Part shown: positions 38,251 to 50,611 of the stretch, piece by piece
Numbering within the stretch: position 1 is the stretch's first letter
Layout: each line of letters opens with the position of its first letter
NCBI RefSeq assembly: GCF_014805685.1
Contig: NC_060893.1
Span: 18,664,025 to 18,728,024, forward strand
Source: Silurus meridionalis
Taxonomy: Eukaryota > Chordata > Actinopteri > Siluriformes > Siluridae
Direction of reading: 5' to 3'
Length of the DNA stretch: 64,000 bases
The notes under the pieces: model-generated
What the model was told of the DNA's origin: nothing
What the model saw: only the letters and a program-made list of their open reading frames with translations
The model's database searches: none
Translations under genes and position numbers: made by a program

Positions 38251-40059
38251 ATCTGCTGGACTGATCTCTAGTCCTCTATTTTCGTTTCGGTGCGATAATG
38301 AGTGCTCAGGCCTCTCCTTGATCCAATAAAACCTCTCTCAGTGTCATTCATTCCACCTGGCTTCCACAGAAATACAGTGCCTGGACTTGGCTACAAGCCA
38401 AACACATTACAGCAGCAGATGAGAAAGCAGTCAAATGGAGGCAGGACTGCATCTTCCAGTAATCAAATGTTCTACACTGATTTGGTAGACTCCATTAACC
38501 TAAAACTATTTAGAGATTATAAGAATTGAACAGTACAGTCATACTAGTCAAAAGCAATCACGATTTCTCCCATCAACCACTGATCCTGAAAATCAACTAA
38601 TAATAATATTAATAACACATTTTTATTTTGTAATTGCAGATAAATGCACCCGGTTGTAAATAATTTCTTTAAGAGACAGCTCGAAAAAGCCAATATTCTG
38701 CAGACGTACATTTAAAAGTTTAATGTTTGCTTTGAAAAATTGAAACGGATGTCCTCAGTTTATGGAAAAGGGAGAGGCAATTCAAATCAATTATTAACTC
38801 AGAGTTGTCTGAGGAACTTGAAGATGCATGAAACCAAAATTCAGTAATGGCTTTAAAGTGTGTCAGATGGAAAAGAACTCAAAATATCTGTCAGAATAGC
38901 TTATGTGATTCATATATGATAAAAGCCCTATAGTTACAGTGCTGGATGACTGTAGGTATGACCTGCATGCCATTGGTTCTTAGAGAAAAGCTTCAGTTTT
39001 TTTTTATTTAGTCTGGAGCTCTAATAACTGTATTTCAGTGTTATTTTGATTCCATTATTGAGCTCTTATAGCTATTATCCTATTAGACCAGTCACTTGAA
39101 TTGCGCAGATTTAATTCAAGCAACAATAACTCAGAAACGAATAGACTTATATAACTTGTAGCTAAAATGTTCGGTCGATGGAAAGTTCAGGAACAACACC
39201 ACTCTGTGGGTCCAATAAATAACCAGAACAATTGAATAATTGTGTACAGAGATTATTTGGTTCAAAAAATGCCTGTGAACTACTCTTGGTATTAATTAAT
39301 AGTAATATGGCATCATGGATGTCGATGGTGTACTATTTTTAAGTGTACTATAATTCCAAATGGCTCTGAAAATATTGGATTTATATATGGTCAACTCTTT
39401 AGAATGCTAGATCCATTACCTATCCAATGAGGCCTATGGAAAATATTTTCTCCTCTATGAGCCTCTACCACATTGTAGTATTGAATTATTAATTTTTTTG
39501 TGAGCTTCTATTACCTAGCTATTTGTAATTACTGCCTTTTCCCCAGCAAAGTAACATCATTATCTTCTAAACCATCATTTACATGAGGTAGTGGTAAATC
39601 AGAACTGTCTTACATATTTTACTGTCCTGTCAAGGGGAGTTGGACTCTTTGGTGGGGCTGGACAATGAGAGTTGATTCATTGCTTCACCACCAGAGGGAA
39701 ATCTTATTCCAATACTAGGCCAGAAGCCCTGGAACCTGACAGACTTGCACATCTGTGAGTGGTATTACCTTCGACATTACAATTCAGAAGAATTCATTTA
39801 CAAGGAATAAAATATTTAAAAATGCGGTGCAATTTGGAAATGCACAGTGCTACATAAACGGCGCTGAGTCAACTCACGGTATTGAATGAATTAATACGAT
39901 GCTTCAATGCTTTTAAAGTGCTTTAAAAACAGTGGATGGTCTCCTATTTGAACTGAAGATGTAAATATATAGTCAGAAATATTGAAAGAAAATGTCTAGA
40001 TTAATTGCTGAATATGGTAAATAAATTATTTTCCAATTCACCGACTGGTACAACTGTTC
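38251..40059. other. Intergenic DNA, nothing recognised
   Basis: AT-rich sequence without a recognised gene or repeat. Confidence 0.5.
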
Positions 40060-41460
40060 AGTGTGGGTTATGCAGTGAGAATTAACAATGGTCAGTGTGG
40101 CTCAGTGAGCAATATGTCTCAATAACTTTGAGTGGAATAAAATTATGTGAATGGCAGGACAGATGTACTGTTTAATCTGTCTCTTTGAGAGTGAACAGTG
40201 TTGTGATTCTCAGTGAGAATGAACAGTGCAGCGAGTCTCAGTGAGAGTGAACAGTGTGCAGAGTTTCAGTAAAAATGTACAGCTATGTGAGTCTCATTGG
40301 AAGTGAACACATCTAAGTCTCAGTGGGAGTGAACATTATGGTGAGTCTCAGCTAGTAAAGAGTACAGTTAGTCTCAAAGACATTTAACAAGGCCATGAGA
40401 CTTCATTATAATGACCAGTGCAGCAAGTCTCACTGGAATGAACTGTATGGTGAGTCTCAGCTACAGTGAAAAGTACAGTTAGTCTTAGTGACAGTTAACA
40501 AGGCCATGAATCTTAGTTATAATGACCTATAACTCAGTGGGAGTGAACAGTAAACAGTAATTTCAGTTTCAATGACACTTTTTTCAAGTGTGAACTTTGC
40601 AGTGAAAGTGCTGTGACAGTAAGTGGTTCAGCATCCTACTAAATAAACTGTGTTTGGAATTATTTTGCTGTTTTCATGAGTCTAAAAGATGCACCAAATA
40701 CCAGTAAGGATCATCTTTTTGGTATCTTACTGAGTTTCAGTGAGAGTGCGGCGAGTCTCAGCTACAGTGAAGATCACAGATAGTCTCAGTGACAGTTAGC
40801 AATGAGTCTCAGTTATAATGAGCAGCACAGCGAGTCTCAGTGACCGTAATGAATACAGTGAGTTTCAAAGAGACTCACTGCATATGTGAACTGTGCAGTG
40901 ACTTGGTGAGTGTAAACTGTGTGGGGTAATGCTGTGAAAGTAAATGCTTAGGTTTCTTGAAAATTGTTTAAAATGCACTGCATTCCAGTAAGGATAATCT
41001 TTTTTGGTCTGTATGTTAGTGAGTTTCAGTGAGAGTGAACAGTGTGGCAGGTTCACAATGCCATGAATCCGAGTACATTAAGTCTTAGTGACTTATTGTC
41101 AGTGGGAATGAACAGTAAACAGTATATTGAGTTTTAATGAGACTTATTCCGAAGCGCAAACCGTGCAATGAAATGCAGTGAAAGTACTGTAAATTTTTAG
41201 GTTTCTTGGAATTAGATGTCTTGGGAACTGAAAAGATGCACTGACTCAAAGTAAGGATAATCTGTTTGGTGTTTTTGTGAGTCTAAACTTGGACATTGTC
41301 ACAAAGCGTCTTTAAAGAAAACTGCACTAAAATAGTGATTTTTGTAAGTAAACCTGTGTTTATCTACGAAAACAAACAATTATACTGTCTAGGCTGGGGT
41401 AAAAGATACAGTGAATCACAGTAGGAGTGAACAGTTCACTGCAGTGAGTCTGAATGGCTC
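40060..41460 (+). repeat. Diverged minisatellite with higher-order structure
   Basis: A unit of about 28 bp, close to GAGTCTCAGTGAGAGTGAAC plus a variable CAGTG-rich spacer, recurs dozens of times with much divergence. A longer period is also present. The marker AGTAAGGAT, with surrounding GATGCAC and TTTTTGGT, recurs at 40703, 40987 and 41250. Confidence 0.85.
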
Positions 41461-41465
41461 TCACT

Positions 41466-41467
<2 letters not shown>

Positions 41468-41517
<50 letters not shown>
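41468..41517. repeat. (CA)n microsatellite
   Basis: About 25 CA units inside the fringe of the minisatellite; GAGTCTGAATG and CAGTGACAGTGAACAGTG flank it. Confidence 0.95.
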
Positions 41518-41518
<1 letters not shown>

Positions 41519-42028
41519 CTTGTAGTATCAGTGACAGTGAACAGTGCAGTGCCCTGCAGTTAGAATGAACCCTGTGCAGTGAAAGTTGAGCCGTGTGCAT
41601 TCCACCTCCTCTCTTCGGGAAATCGTTTTGTCTGTTCGGAGCTGCTATGTTTCTAATATTCTTTGTTGGACTATATGGAAATTAAGGTAAGTAAATAACA
41701 CTTGAAAGGTTTAGATGTGCTTTTAAAACTCTTAAGTTTTGAATAAAAGCACGGCAGCACTTGTTTAGTAAAGACGCTGCGTGTTTTGGACTCACTTCCT
41801 GATTCTGTCAGGGGCTCGGAGAAGTGAGTTTTAGATTGTCCTCGGCATTGGGACCGTCGGTTCATTGCCATGTAAACATAAATGCACAAAAATAACCCGT
41901 TTTCTCACCCAGGAAATGAGAGACGCAACAAAGTAGACCAGAAGACGTTTGTCAGTAAGGGACCGTGTACAAAGTGCACACCGAGAACAGCCTGTAGGAT
42001 TAGTTCCCATCAAGAGTGCATGTAGAAA
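41518..42028. other. Intergenic DNA, nothing recognised
   Basis: The first 60 bases are still minisatellite-like. The rest is unassigned. Confidence 0.45.
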
Positions 42029-42055
42029 GAACTAACTAACTAACTAACTAACTAA

Positions 42056-42121
<66 letters not shown>
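42029..42121. repeat. (AACT)n passing into (TATC)n
   Basis: About seven AACT units then about 16 TATC units. A short AACT run also occurs near 44908-44922. Confidence 0.95.
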
Positions 42122-42122
<1 letters not shown>

Positions 42123-42642
42123 GTGTGTTGTGGGTTACAAGGATACGTTTGTGTTACATTGGCAATGAATGTGAATTACAACTAATCTTATAAGTATACT
42201 TTTTTCCAAGTAAAATTTCAAATTTATGTATACAAATATTTATTTTTTTATTTTTAAGTAAAAAGCACTCACCTTTTGATTTGATGGTAGCTTTGCACAC
42301 AAATGATTTTAGAGGGCCTGTTTTTATGTCACCTTGCTGGAAATAAATATTAGAAGCCCGCATAAACTCGAATGGTTTTGATGGTTATAATAAGAATTGT
42401 ATTGGCGTTAATGATGATAACTGTAATGGTGTAACACTGGTGTCCATTGGTAATTTGTTGCCTTCTCCTGTTGGCGTATCATGTCTAGATCACATGCTGC
42501 TAAAGTGTCTAGTGGCACTAATGGGGACCTTTAGGATGTCATTGAATATGCAGACTGCACAAGTTTCTACATTGGGCCCATTGGTTTGATGGTTTGATGA
42601 ATTATGTAAAAGAAAGCACATGGTATTTGTATAAACACACAC

Positions 42643-42985
42643 GTGTATATTGGGACACCAGACTTTTCTTGCCATATGTGCTTCTTCCCAAATCTGTTAC
42701 TACAAAAGTTAAGGGCATACAATTGTATATGATGCCTTTGAATGTGGGGGCATGACATTTTCACTTGAAATAGGAGACCCAAACCTGTTCCAGAATGACA
42801 ATGCCCCTGTGCATAAGTGAGCTTCCACAAAGATATGGTTTACATGGGTTTGAGTGAAAGATCTTAAATGGTCTGCTATAGAGCTTGGACCTCAACCTTA
42901 ATGAACACCTCTGGGATGAATTGAAACACTGACTGCACCGCAGCTCCTCACACTACATCAGTACCTGACTATACCAACGTTTTTA
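42643..42985 (+). repeat. Tc1-derived short element
   Basis: It starts with a tip-like TGTATATTGGGACACCAG and carries CCAGAATGACAATGCCCCTG (QNDNAP), then GGACCTCAACCTTAATGAAC and GGGATGAATTGAAACACTG, the decayed end of a Tc1 transposase. Confidence 0.75.
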
Positions 42986-43269
42986 CTTCTTTTTACTTTT
43001 TACAGTACTGTACAAGTCCTTTAGTTGTCCTAGGGATGAAAAAACGTATCTCAGCATTATGTAGTCACTGTTGGAAAGGGATCAGATATTCAGAGCTTGC
43101 TGGAAAATAATGTGCATTTCCTGGAGGTTTTTCTTAAGAAACTGTGGTTGATGTACTCAGGACAAACAACGACACAATGCAATAATGCAACTATCACAAA
43201 ATATACAAAATTCGGTGATCATCCAGGGAAGAACTAAAGTTATTAAGAATCAAACGTATGTCAATTTTT

Positions 43270-43545
43270 AAACTGTTTCAAGTCAAGAGTCAAAAAGCTT
43301 TTATCATTTCTACTATATAAAGCTGACGCAGTACACAGTGAAATTAGACGTTTCTCCAGAACCCTGGTGCTGCATTCAACTACATAGTGCTACAACACAC
43401 AACATAAAGCTACATAACAGAACACAGAGCAAGGACAAAAGTAAGTGTCCTCGCCACATAAAGTGCACCGGGTGCAAGCGGTTTTGGATCCGGAGAGGCC
43501 GCTGCAAGCTGCAGCAGCGCCGCCATCTTGGTCTCAAATATGTTT
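43270..43545. repeat. Dispersed retroposon-like repeat
   Basis: TTCAAGTCAAGAGTCAAAAA followed by AAGCTTTTAT, and GCAGTACACAGTGAAATTAG, resemble a common fish repeat whose tail in the other orientation ends TTGACT. The GC-rich 3' part (43480-43535) has frames but no family. Confidence 0.5.
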
Positions 43546-46389
43546 TGTAAATTTACTTTTTATTGTGTGTTGTGGACTGGATGCATATATCTGATATGTG
43601 GAATAACTTATTCAGGGCAGTAATAGATAAAAAATAAATATAATGCAATTCCTTTTATTTTTTTTAATTAACATTTTGCAGATTATTTCATTATTTCACT
43701 TTTTTTCATTTGTGAATTATCGTAGAATAAGCGAGTGCTTTTTGCAGATGTATTTTTTTGCACCTTGTACACATGGAGCCATCATCAGGGTTCACCAGAT
43801 CCATTGCTGGTTTACAGGCTGTAGTCTGGATGCTCAGAATATTTTAATAAACATCTGTAACTGCTGTGAATGTGACTTGTCAGTGTAAATCATGTTGACC
43901 CTGAATACATTTTTATTATATGGGAAGTAGAGACTGGCTGTCTCAGCTTTGTTTTGGTGATCGGTACAATATTTTATTTTTAGATTTCCATGGCCCAGCT
44001 GAGGATAGTTGCTGTGTTCCATAATTTATTTTTGTTTTTCTCTTTTTTTGGGAAATGATTGTGTGGCAAACTTATTCACAGAATTCTCCTCTGTGAAAAG
44101 TCAAAATAAGGATTGTCCACTACCTTTTTCTGTATCTCATCTCCTTTGAATTGTCTATTATGGGCCAAAAGGACTTATCTGAAAGGACGTCTTTCACTGT
44201 CAGTCTTCATCATCTGCAACTGAGAAACGGTGTAGCAGCGGAGAGATGTTGGGGGAAGCACTTTCCTGGGCAGCATAGGATATCATCTAGGACCTTAGAA
44301 AGCAGTATTACCCAAAGTGTGACCATGTTCAATAATAACAGTCATAATAATAATAATAATAATAATCATCATCATCATCTTGTCCTTAGGGATACCCTTT
44401 GCCACAGTTGATTGTGTTTCTAACAAGTGTAACACAATAGGGTTTATGTCAAGTAAAATATCGGTTTATAATTTATTAAGGCCCCCTTTAAAACCCATCA
44501 TTGAGAAGGATTAACATATAAACAATATTCATCCTTAGAATTGTTTTTTTTTTTTTTTTTTGATAAAATATTTTGTCCTCCCTTATAAAGAAGAAAATGG
44601 GGGACAAACTGTCCATTTTTTTGTGCACTTTTTAGACACTCCCTTACAGCTAAAGCGTAGTTTCTTATTGTTTTCAGAAAATAATAATTATAAAACAAAA
44701 CATCAGCTGTCATTCTTCCATTTCACCATATAAACATTTATATTTAAACATGTTAAAAGATTTATTATTTGAGTAATAGGAGAGAGGATCCGGTATGCAA
44801 TAGGGGCCGGTTATATAACAAACAGGTTTTATGTGTGTTTTTGACTCTGTGCTTCTGTCGAGACAGAAACTGACAATAAAAGGAAGCAATTGTGGGAAAG
44901 AAAGAATAACTAACTAACTAACATTGTATATAGCATGTTTTGCTTGTTTTGTTAAAGAGGTGTTGTGATTTCTGATCCGGTTTCACCACCTGCTTCATTG
45001 CCGTTGGTACCTGTGAAAAGCCGGATTATTTGTGGAAATTCCCCATAGTTCAGCATTGATATCACGGTAAAACCAACAGTTTGTGAGGATTCTTGGAAAG
45101 TTTAAGTGTTTGGGTTTTCGCGGCCACACAGTGTTACTGAAAACAAAGACATTATGATACCAACTCCGAACAAGAAAGTAATGAGGACCTGTAAGTAGAG
45201 AATGGAGGATGGGTGGGTGGTCGACATGCAGAGAGACAACATGACCTGGAGAAGGGACATGGACAGGTCTGGAAGGGTGAGACGTATGGAAAAAACTTAG
45301 AATACTGGGTTACAGTGGATAAAAGACTACAGAAATCAGTTGTTGTATTTAAAAAGGAACTAACAAAGGACATATCCAGTTAACAGCAGGCTTTTAGTTT
45401 GAATGTCTTCCAGTTGTGGAGACCAGCAGCAGAGGAAGGTGTTAGGTTTCATTTGTGGTATCCATGTAAGATCATTTGTTTGTGATGTTTATGAGCCAAT
45501 AACAAATGATCAGTATGGAAAAAAAACCCAAAGTTGGGGCTGATTTCTTTCTAACCCAGACTGTGGATTCAGTACTGGTTATGTCAGAAATTTGATCTCC
45601 AGAGATCTTGTCAGAGATTTGCTCTCCATTTGTGCTGGTAGTTTTTATACAGTTGAGTGATGAATGTGAACAATGTGGATACATTTTCTGTGAGTTAGTT
45701 TTTGTTTGATTGTCTTTGAAGGAGTAAATAAAATGGTTTAAAGATTCACTTTGTGAATAGTGGTGAAAACGACACAAAATTAATACATATTTTTTCACTA
45801 TGGCTTTTTACATTGTAGTTTGCACTGAAAAAAGGTGATAATCAAATATGTTCATGTGGTCAGCACAAAACCAACAAGATTGTGCATGGTGATGTATTGT
45901 ATATGTTGTTTTTTTGTGTTTGACGCTTGTTAGCATTTGTAAAGATTAATCTTACATCAATTTTCAGATTGTGTTTTTTTTTTTATTCATTCTTCAAAAG
46001 AGGATTCATTCACTCGCAACTGCGTCAGTTCAAAGCGAGACTTGATGGAAATGACGCAAGCCAGAATTCTTTGTTTGTATGCATGTGAAGTATAGGGTTT
46101 TACGCCTTTTCAGACATTTTAGCACACAAGTAATCTTTGGAAATTGTTTGCAAATGCATTTTAAAATGGTTCTTTCGGATCTATCTGGATTCACGTGAAG
46201 GCAGCGTTAATCTAATTATAATGAGACTTGCAGTCTGGCAGTGATTTAAATTGTCATCCTGATCCTGCATATTTCATTGTTTTCTTTCTCTAACACACCC
46301 ATGTTGACTCAAGGGTGAACTTTTTTTGTATCTGGGCTGAGTTTCCCAAATGCACCAATTGTGTTAAATGGTGCAAACTTCACATTAAA

Positions 46390-46449
<60 letters not shown>

Positions 46450-47324
46450 CTGAAAAAAAAGTGTACCTTTCATTTTACAGCCACTTATGAGAGATTGTAA
46501 ATGGCGCTAATCTGGGTAGGAAGGAAGGCATTTTCATTGTAGCCCAGAACAGGCATTTGTATGCTCACATACAGTATATGAGAAAAAAATTAACGTGTCT
46601 ACTCCAAATATGTTTATCTTTCCTGTTAGTATAAAATTAATTAAGTAAACAGTTTCTTTATGAGTCCTTATTAAAGCATGCCTGCTTTTGTACTTGAAAT
46701 GTAAAGCAGTAAGGATGAACCATTGTTGTCTATTATGAAAATCTCACAAAACCAACATATACAAATATACCAAACCATGACCAGCACTGCTATGAGACAT
46801 GCAGCCACACTCAGTTTAAATGTTGTGGCAGTGCACGTGCAGGGAACCATGTACATTTATTTTCCTTATACATATTAGCTTGCATTATAGCGTTCCAACT
46901 TAGGCACTGCTGTACATGCTATGAGAGTAAATTTACAGGTGTGGGAACAAAAGAATGAGAGAACTGCTGGTTTGTGCACTGATATTACAGATCTGTGGGT
47001 CTTGTTTTCACAGCATAATACTTACAGGTTCAAATCAACAATAATGGTTTCTCAAACACCTGACGACATTCTCTTAAGAAAAATATAAAAACATTTCTGT
47101 GACTTCAAATAACTTTAAAAAGTGACATGAGTAGTTAGTGTTCTAACCCTCTTAAAAACTAATATCTAATTTAAACTATAGATTAACTTACATTAACCAT
47201 AATGCAGGTGTGAAAGTACACTATATTGATCACAAATGCTGAGCTCATAAAACTAGTAGCTACTAACCATATAGACTGTATAAGGCTGCAGAAAGAACAT
47301 CACTTATAATCTTATACTCCAGTG
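43546..47324. other. Intergenic DNA
   Basis: It holds an (AAT)n-(CAT)n run near 44346-44378 and a TC tract at 46393-46442. No gene is recognised. Confidence 0.5.
46393..46442. repeat. (TC)n microsatellite
   Basis: About 25 TC units. Confidence 0.97.
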
Positions 47325-47610
47325 CTCATGTTAGTTCTCACTCTCCAGTGTTCTGTACTGTTAAAGATTTATGATCAAACTCTTGATGTCACCCAAATGA
47401 GGATGGGTTCCCCTTTTGAGTCTGGTTCCTCTCAAGGTTTCTTCCTCATAACATCTAAGGGAGTTTTTCCTTGCCACAGTCACCATTACTGCTCATCATG
47501 GATAAATGCACACCATGCACCTTAACTGTTGATTTCTGTAAAGCTGCTTTGAGACAATGTCTGTTGTGAAAAGCACTATAAAAATAAACTTGACTTGACT
47601 TGACTTGACT
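47325..47610 (+). mobile_element. Retroposon 3' part with (TTGAC)n tail
   Basis: The order GGTTCCTCTCAAGGTTTCTT, GAGTTTTTCCTTGCCACAGT, AAAGCTGCTTTGAGACAATG and AAGCACTATAAAAATAAACT marks a common fish SINE/LINE tail. It ends in a four- to five-fold TTGAC repeat at 47589-47610, as expected for a retrotransposed 3' end. Confidence 0.8.
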
Positions 47611-48103
47611 ATATGTACAAATATTTGTGGACATCGAACCATAATATTCTAATGTGTTTTTTAAGCTTTCCAGTCCATATTTAGTCCCCATTTTCTGTTA
47701 GAATATGGTCTACTCTTCTGGGAAGATGTTCCACAAGATTTTTGAATGTGTTTGTGAAAATTGAATGAATGCTCATTCAGCCACATTAGTAATGTCCTAA
47801 TGTAGTGTGAGGAGGCCTTCAGTGCAGTCAGCATTACAGTTCATCACAAAGGTGTTTGAGGTCAGAGCTGTATAGCAGGCCACTCAAGATCTTTCACTTG
47901 AGTAAAGCATATCTTCATGGATGTGGCTTTGTGCAAAGGGTCATTGTCATGCTGGAACAGGTTTGGGTCACTTGGTGAAGGAAAAATGTAATTACTGGTA
48001 TTGGAACTGCATCCAAAGACAATTATGTGTCTCTGGCTTTGTGATAACACTATGGGTAAGAATTTCAACGGTATCCTAGAACTTTTGTCCATACAGCATA
48101 TAT
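47611..48103 (-). repeat. Tc1-derived short element, minus orientation
   Basis: The tips ATATGTACAAATATTTGTGG and ACTTTTGTCCATACAGCATA are an inverted pair. On the minus strand NLFQHDNDPLHKATSMKICF and TQVKDLEWPA are recognisable transposase. It abuts the retroposon tail without a gap. Confidence 0.85.
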
Positions 48104-48316
48104 TGAGACAATTTCAGTGACATGAAGCTTAATTTGGTATGCAGCCCCAACAAGACTTTTCAGCAAGCCATACCTGACTAAGGATCAGGAGCGCCACCTT
48201 CAGACCAAGAGTGATTTATCTGATTTTGAAACTGAGTTGTAATTATTCTTTTTTGTGCAATTTTTAGCACAAGTGGGGCTTGCAAGTAATGTTTTTCCCT
48301 AGCTTAGTAATTAAGC

Positions 48317-48487
48317 TGGGAGGTTGTAGCTCAGTAGTTGAGTCAACTCCCACACAAGTTCAAATCCCCACACTGCCACTGCTGAGCCTTGAACAATGCC
48401 CTGACAAATCAACAAATCAACTGCTCTGTTGTAAGTCTCTCTGTAAAAGAGTGCCTGACAAATGCCATAAATGTAAATGAAAATGTA
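48317..48487 (+). repeat. tRNA-derived SINE
   Basis: The head GGTTGTAGCTCAGTAGTTGA has an A-box look, CAAGTTCAAATCCCCACACT a B-box, and the tail CTGACAAATGCCATAAATG matches the family of 21735-21932. Confidence 0.75.
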
Positions 48488-49439
48488 AGATGCTGTAGGA
48501 TGCTATAGATGTAAAAAATAGATCATTCTAAGTTGCTTCGGATAGGATTTTTCCGGCTGCTTATTAGGCTACAACTATGACCTTTAAGTTTCTTCACTTT
48601 TTAAAAATAATTTGTGCAAGAAACAAATTGACCAACTTTAAGTAAAAATTTTGAGGCCAGAAAATTTTCATTTATGCACAAACTGATGAGTTTCCCAAAA
48701 TAAACGTGACGTGTACAAATAGAGACGGTCAAGCTAGTCTCTGTTTTTTTTGTTTTGTTTTTTAGCTACACCACCATCATTTTCCTTTTCTTTGCCAGGT
48801 TTGTTAATTCCCAGGAAACACCTTTCAAATCTGCAGGTGTCCAAGAAGCATTAAAAACCTCCACGGTTGAAATGATGATGTAACTGTTTTTTCGCTGATC
48901 TTTCTTCGAGTCATAAAAACAATCACAGGACAAGTTTAATGTCTAATACATTTGTTATACCTGAAGCGCAGTGTGACAGCAAGATAAGAGCAAGATTAGA
49001 GCGGTTGCACTGACTAACTTGTGCTTACAGGCTTCTTGGTTTTGGGTGCAGCTCTGTAAATGTGCTCATTATAAGAGTGTGAACATGCAGTGTGTTTATG
49101 CTCAGCACCTCCTGGGTGCCCATTATCAAAGCTGCACCACACTAGCACTCAAGCCAGCTTAAACAGGTCAGACGTTTTGGGTTTCTCCAAACGCAAGAGC
49201 CTTTCGAGTAGAATCAATTATAACGTGGAAAACCATCGACACTTAAAATATTTACACAAGTCAGAAATGTGTTTGGCAACAGGATGCTCTGCATAATGTA
49301 CTGTTTAACATAAACTTCAGATTGTGAATAGGAGTAAAGAAGAATTTGTAAAAATGGAGAATAAAGAAAAATTCTGTAAATATGAACTGCGGTTTACAGT
49401 AATGGATAAAATGCTTGATAATTTTGCTAAAAAAACATT
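48488..49439. other. Intergenic DNA, nothing recognised
   Basis: AT-rich sequence without a recognised gene or repeat. Confidence 0.45.
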
Positions 49440-49695
49440 TACCGTACTATAAAGCGCACCCATATATAAGCTGAATTTTACAAATATTTTTATTTTGAAC
49501 ATAAATAAGCCGCACTTGTCTATAAGGTGCGTTTTTTCATTGGTCTAATGTTATGTCGCTCAGTTTTTTGGCTTAAAGTTTGTGAAACCAGGGAAAAACC
49601 CAGGAAAAATTCATAAATAAGCCGCTTCGTTGTTTAAGCCATGGGGTTCAAAACGGGGGAAAAAAGTAGCGGCTTATAGTCCGAAAAATACGGTA
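49440..49695. repeat. 256-bp MITE (CGGCTTATAG family)
   Basis: TACCGTACTATAAAGCGCAC at the left pairs with GCGGCTTATAGTCCG...TACGGTA at the right, with a short deletion in the left tip. Internal CATAAATAAGCCGC is repeated twice. The length and absence of coding fit a non-autonomous DNA transposon. Confidence 0.8.
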
Positions 49696-49785
49696 TTCAC
49701 AATTAAATTAGAAAAAAGGAAATATTTCACACTGGATATTATACACCTGTGAATACAAAAAATACTATGTAGTCATATGAAGCTA

Positions 49786-50175
49786 TATACACTAGACAGA
49801 CAAAAGTATTGGGACAGCTGTATTTTATAGCCATATGTTGCGGTTCTTTAAAATTTTACCACAAAGTAGGCACACAATTGTATAGTATGTCTAGGAGACA
49901 CAAACCTGTTTTAGCATGGCAATGCCACTGTGCACAAAGTGAGCTCCAGGAAGATCTGGTTTACAAAGGTGGGAGTGGAAGGTCATGACCTTAACCCTGA
50001 TGAACACCTTTGTAATGAAATAGTATTCTGACTGCACCCTAGGCCTCCTCACCATGCGTCAGCACCTGACTTTACTAACACCATTGCGGCTGAATGAGCA
50101 CAAATCCCTACAAGCACACTCAAAAATCTTCCCAGAAGAGCGGCAGTAGCAGCAAAATGGGAATAAATATGTCAA
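49786..50175 (+). repeat. Tc1-derived short element before SH3RF2 exon
   Basis: It begins near ACAAAAGTATTGGGACAGC and contains TAGCATGGCAATGCCACTG, CTTAACCCTGATGAACACCT and TGAATGAGCACAAATCCCTA, the usual transposase relics. It ends about 170 bases before the SH3RF2 acceptor. Confidence 0.82.
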
Positions 50176-50344
50176 GTTTTACGTGGAACATGTAGTGAAA
50201 AACTAGTAGATCATGTTAGCTAGTGATTAAAGAAAATGTGTTAATGGTTTTTATTTTTCATTATACACTACTTCCTGTTTCTTGTCCCTTTTGTCCTTCA
50301 TTCTACGTCTCTCTTATCCGTATTATCTGTGTTTGTTTTTCCAG

Positions 50345-50611
50345 GTGCTGGCTAAAGCCTTGTACGACTATCAGAGCAATGGACCCGGAGAGCTCACCAT
50401 GAAATCCGGCGACATGGTCGGCCTGCGCTGGAGAGTGGATGACAATTGGTATTATGGTGACATTAAAGGGAACAGTGGTTTCGTACCCAGCATTATGGTG
50501 CAGGTCCTGGGCGATCAAACGCAGCCTGCGCCTTTGTGCCGCGCCCTGTACGACTTCGACCTGAACAGGCTGGATCCAGATGACAGGAAGGAGTGTCTGG
50601 CCTTCATGAAG
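50345..50611 (+). CDS. sh3rf2: SH3RF2 exon: first SH3 domain and start of second
   Basis: The exon is 267 bases, 89 codons, phase 0 at both ends, with a TTTTTCCAG acceptor and a GTGTGT donor. SH3RF2 (POSHER/POSH3) is a multi-SH3 protein of the POSH family; the mammalian protein has a RING E3-ligase domain, controls POSH/JNK signalling and binds protein phosphatase 1. Residues 2-55 form a complete SH3 domain: AKALYDY, ELTMKSGDMV, the tryptophan in DDNWYYG, and GFVPSIMVQ. A proline linker (TQPAPLC) leads into the second SH3, which begins RALYDFDLN and is cut by the intron after CLAFMK. The human gene is interrupted at the matching residue. The acidic insert LDPDDRKE and the next exon favour SH3RF2 over SH3RF1 or SH3RF3. 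A RING-encoding exon is expected before this one but was not found. Confidence 0.9.

Noticed and set aside
40060..41460. CRISPR-like array
   Set aside because: Units are diverged and without uniform spacers, and the genome is eukaryotic.
43338..43550. Cysteine-containing frame considered as the missing RING exon
   Set aside because: The cysteine spacing does not fit C3HC4, and the DNA resembles a dispersed repeat.
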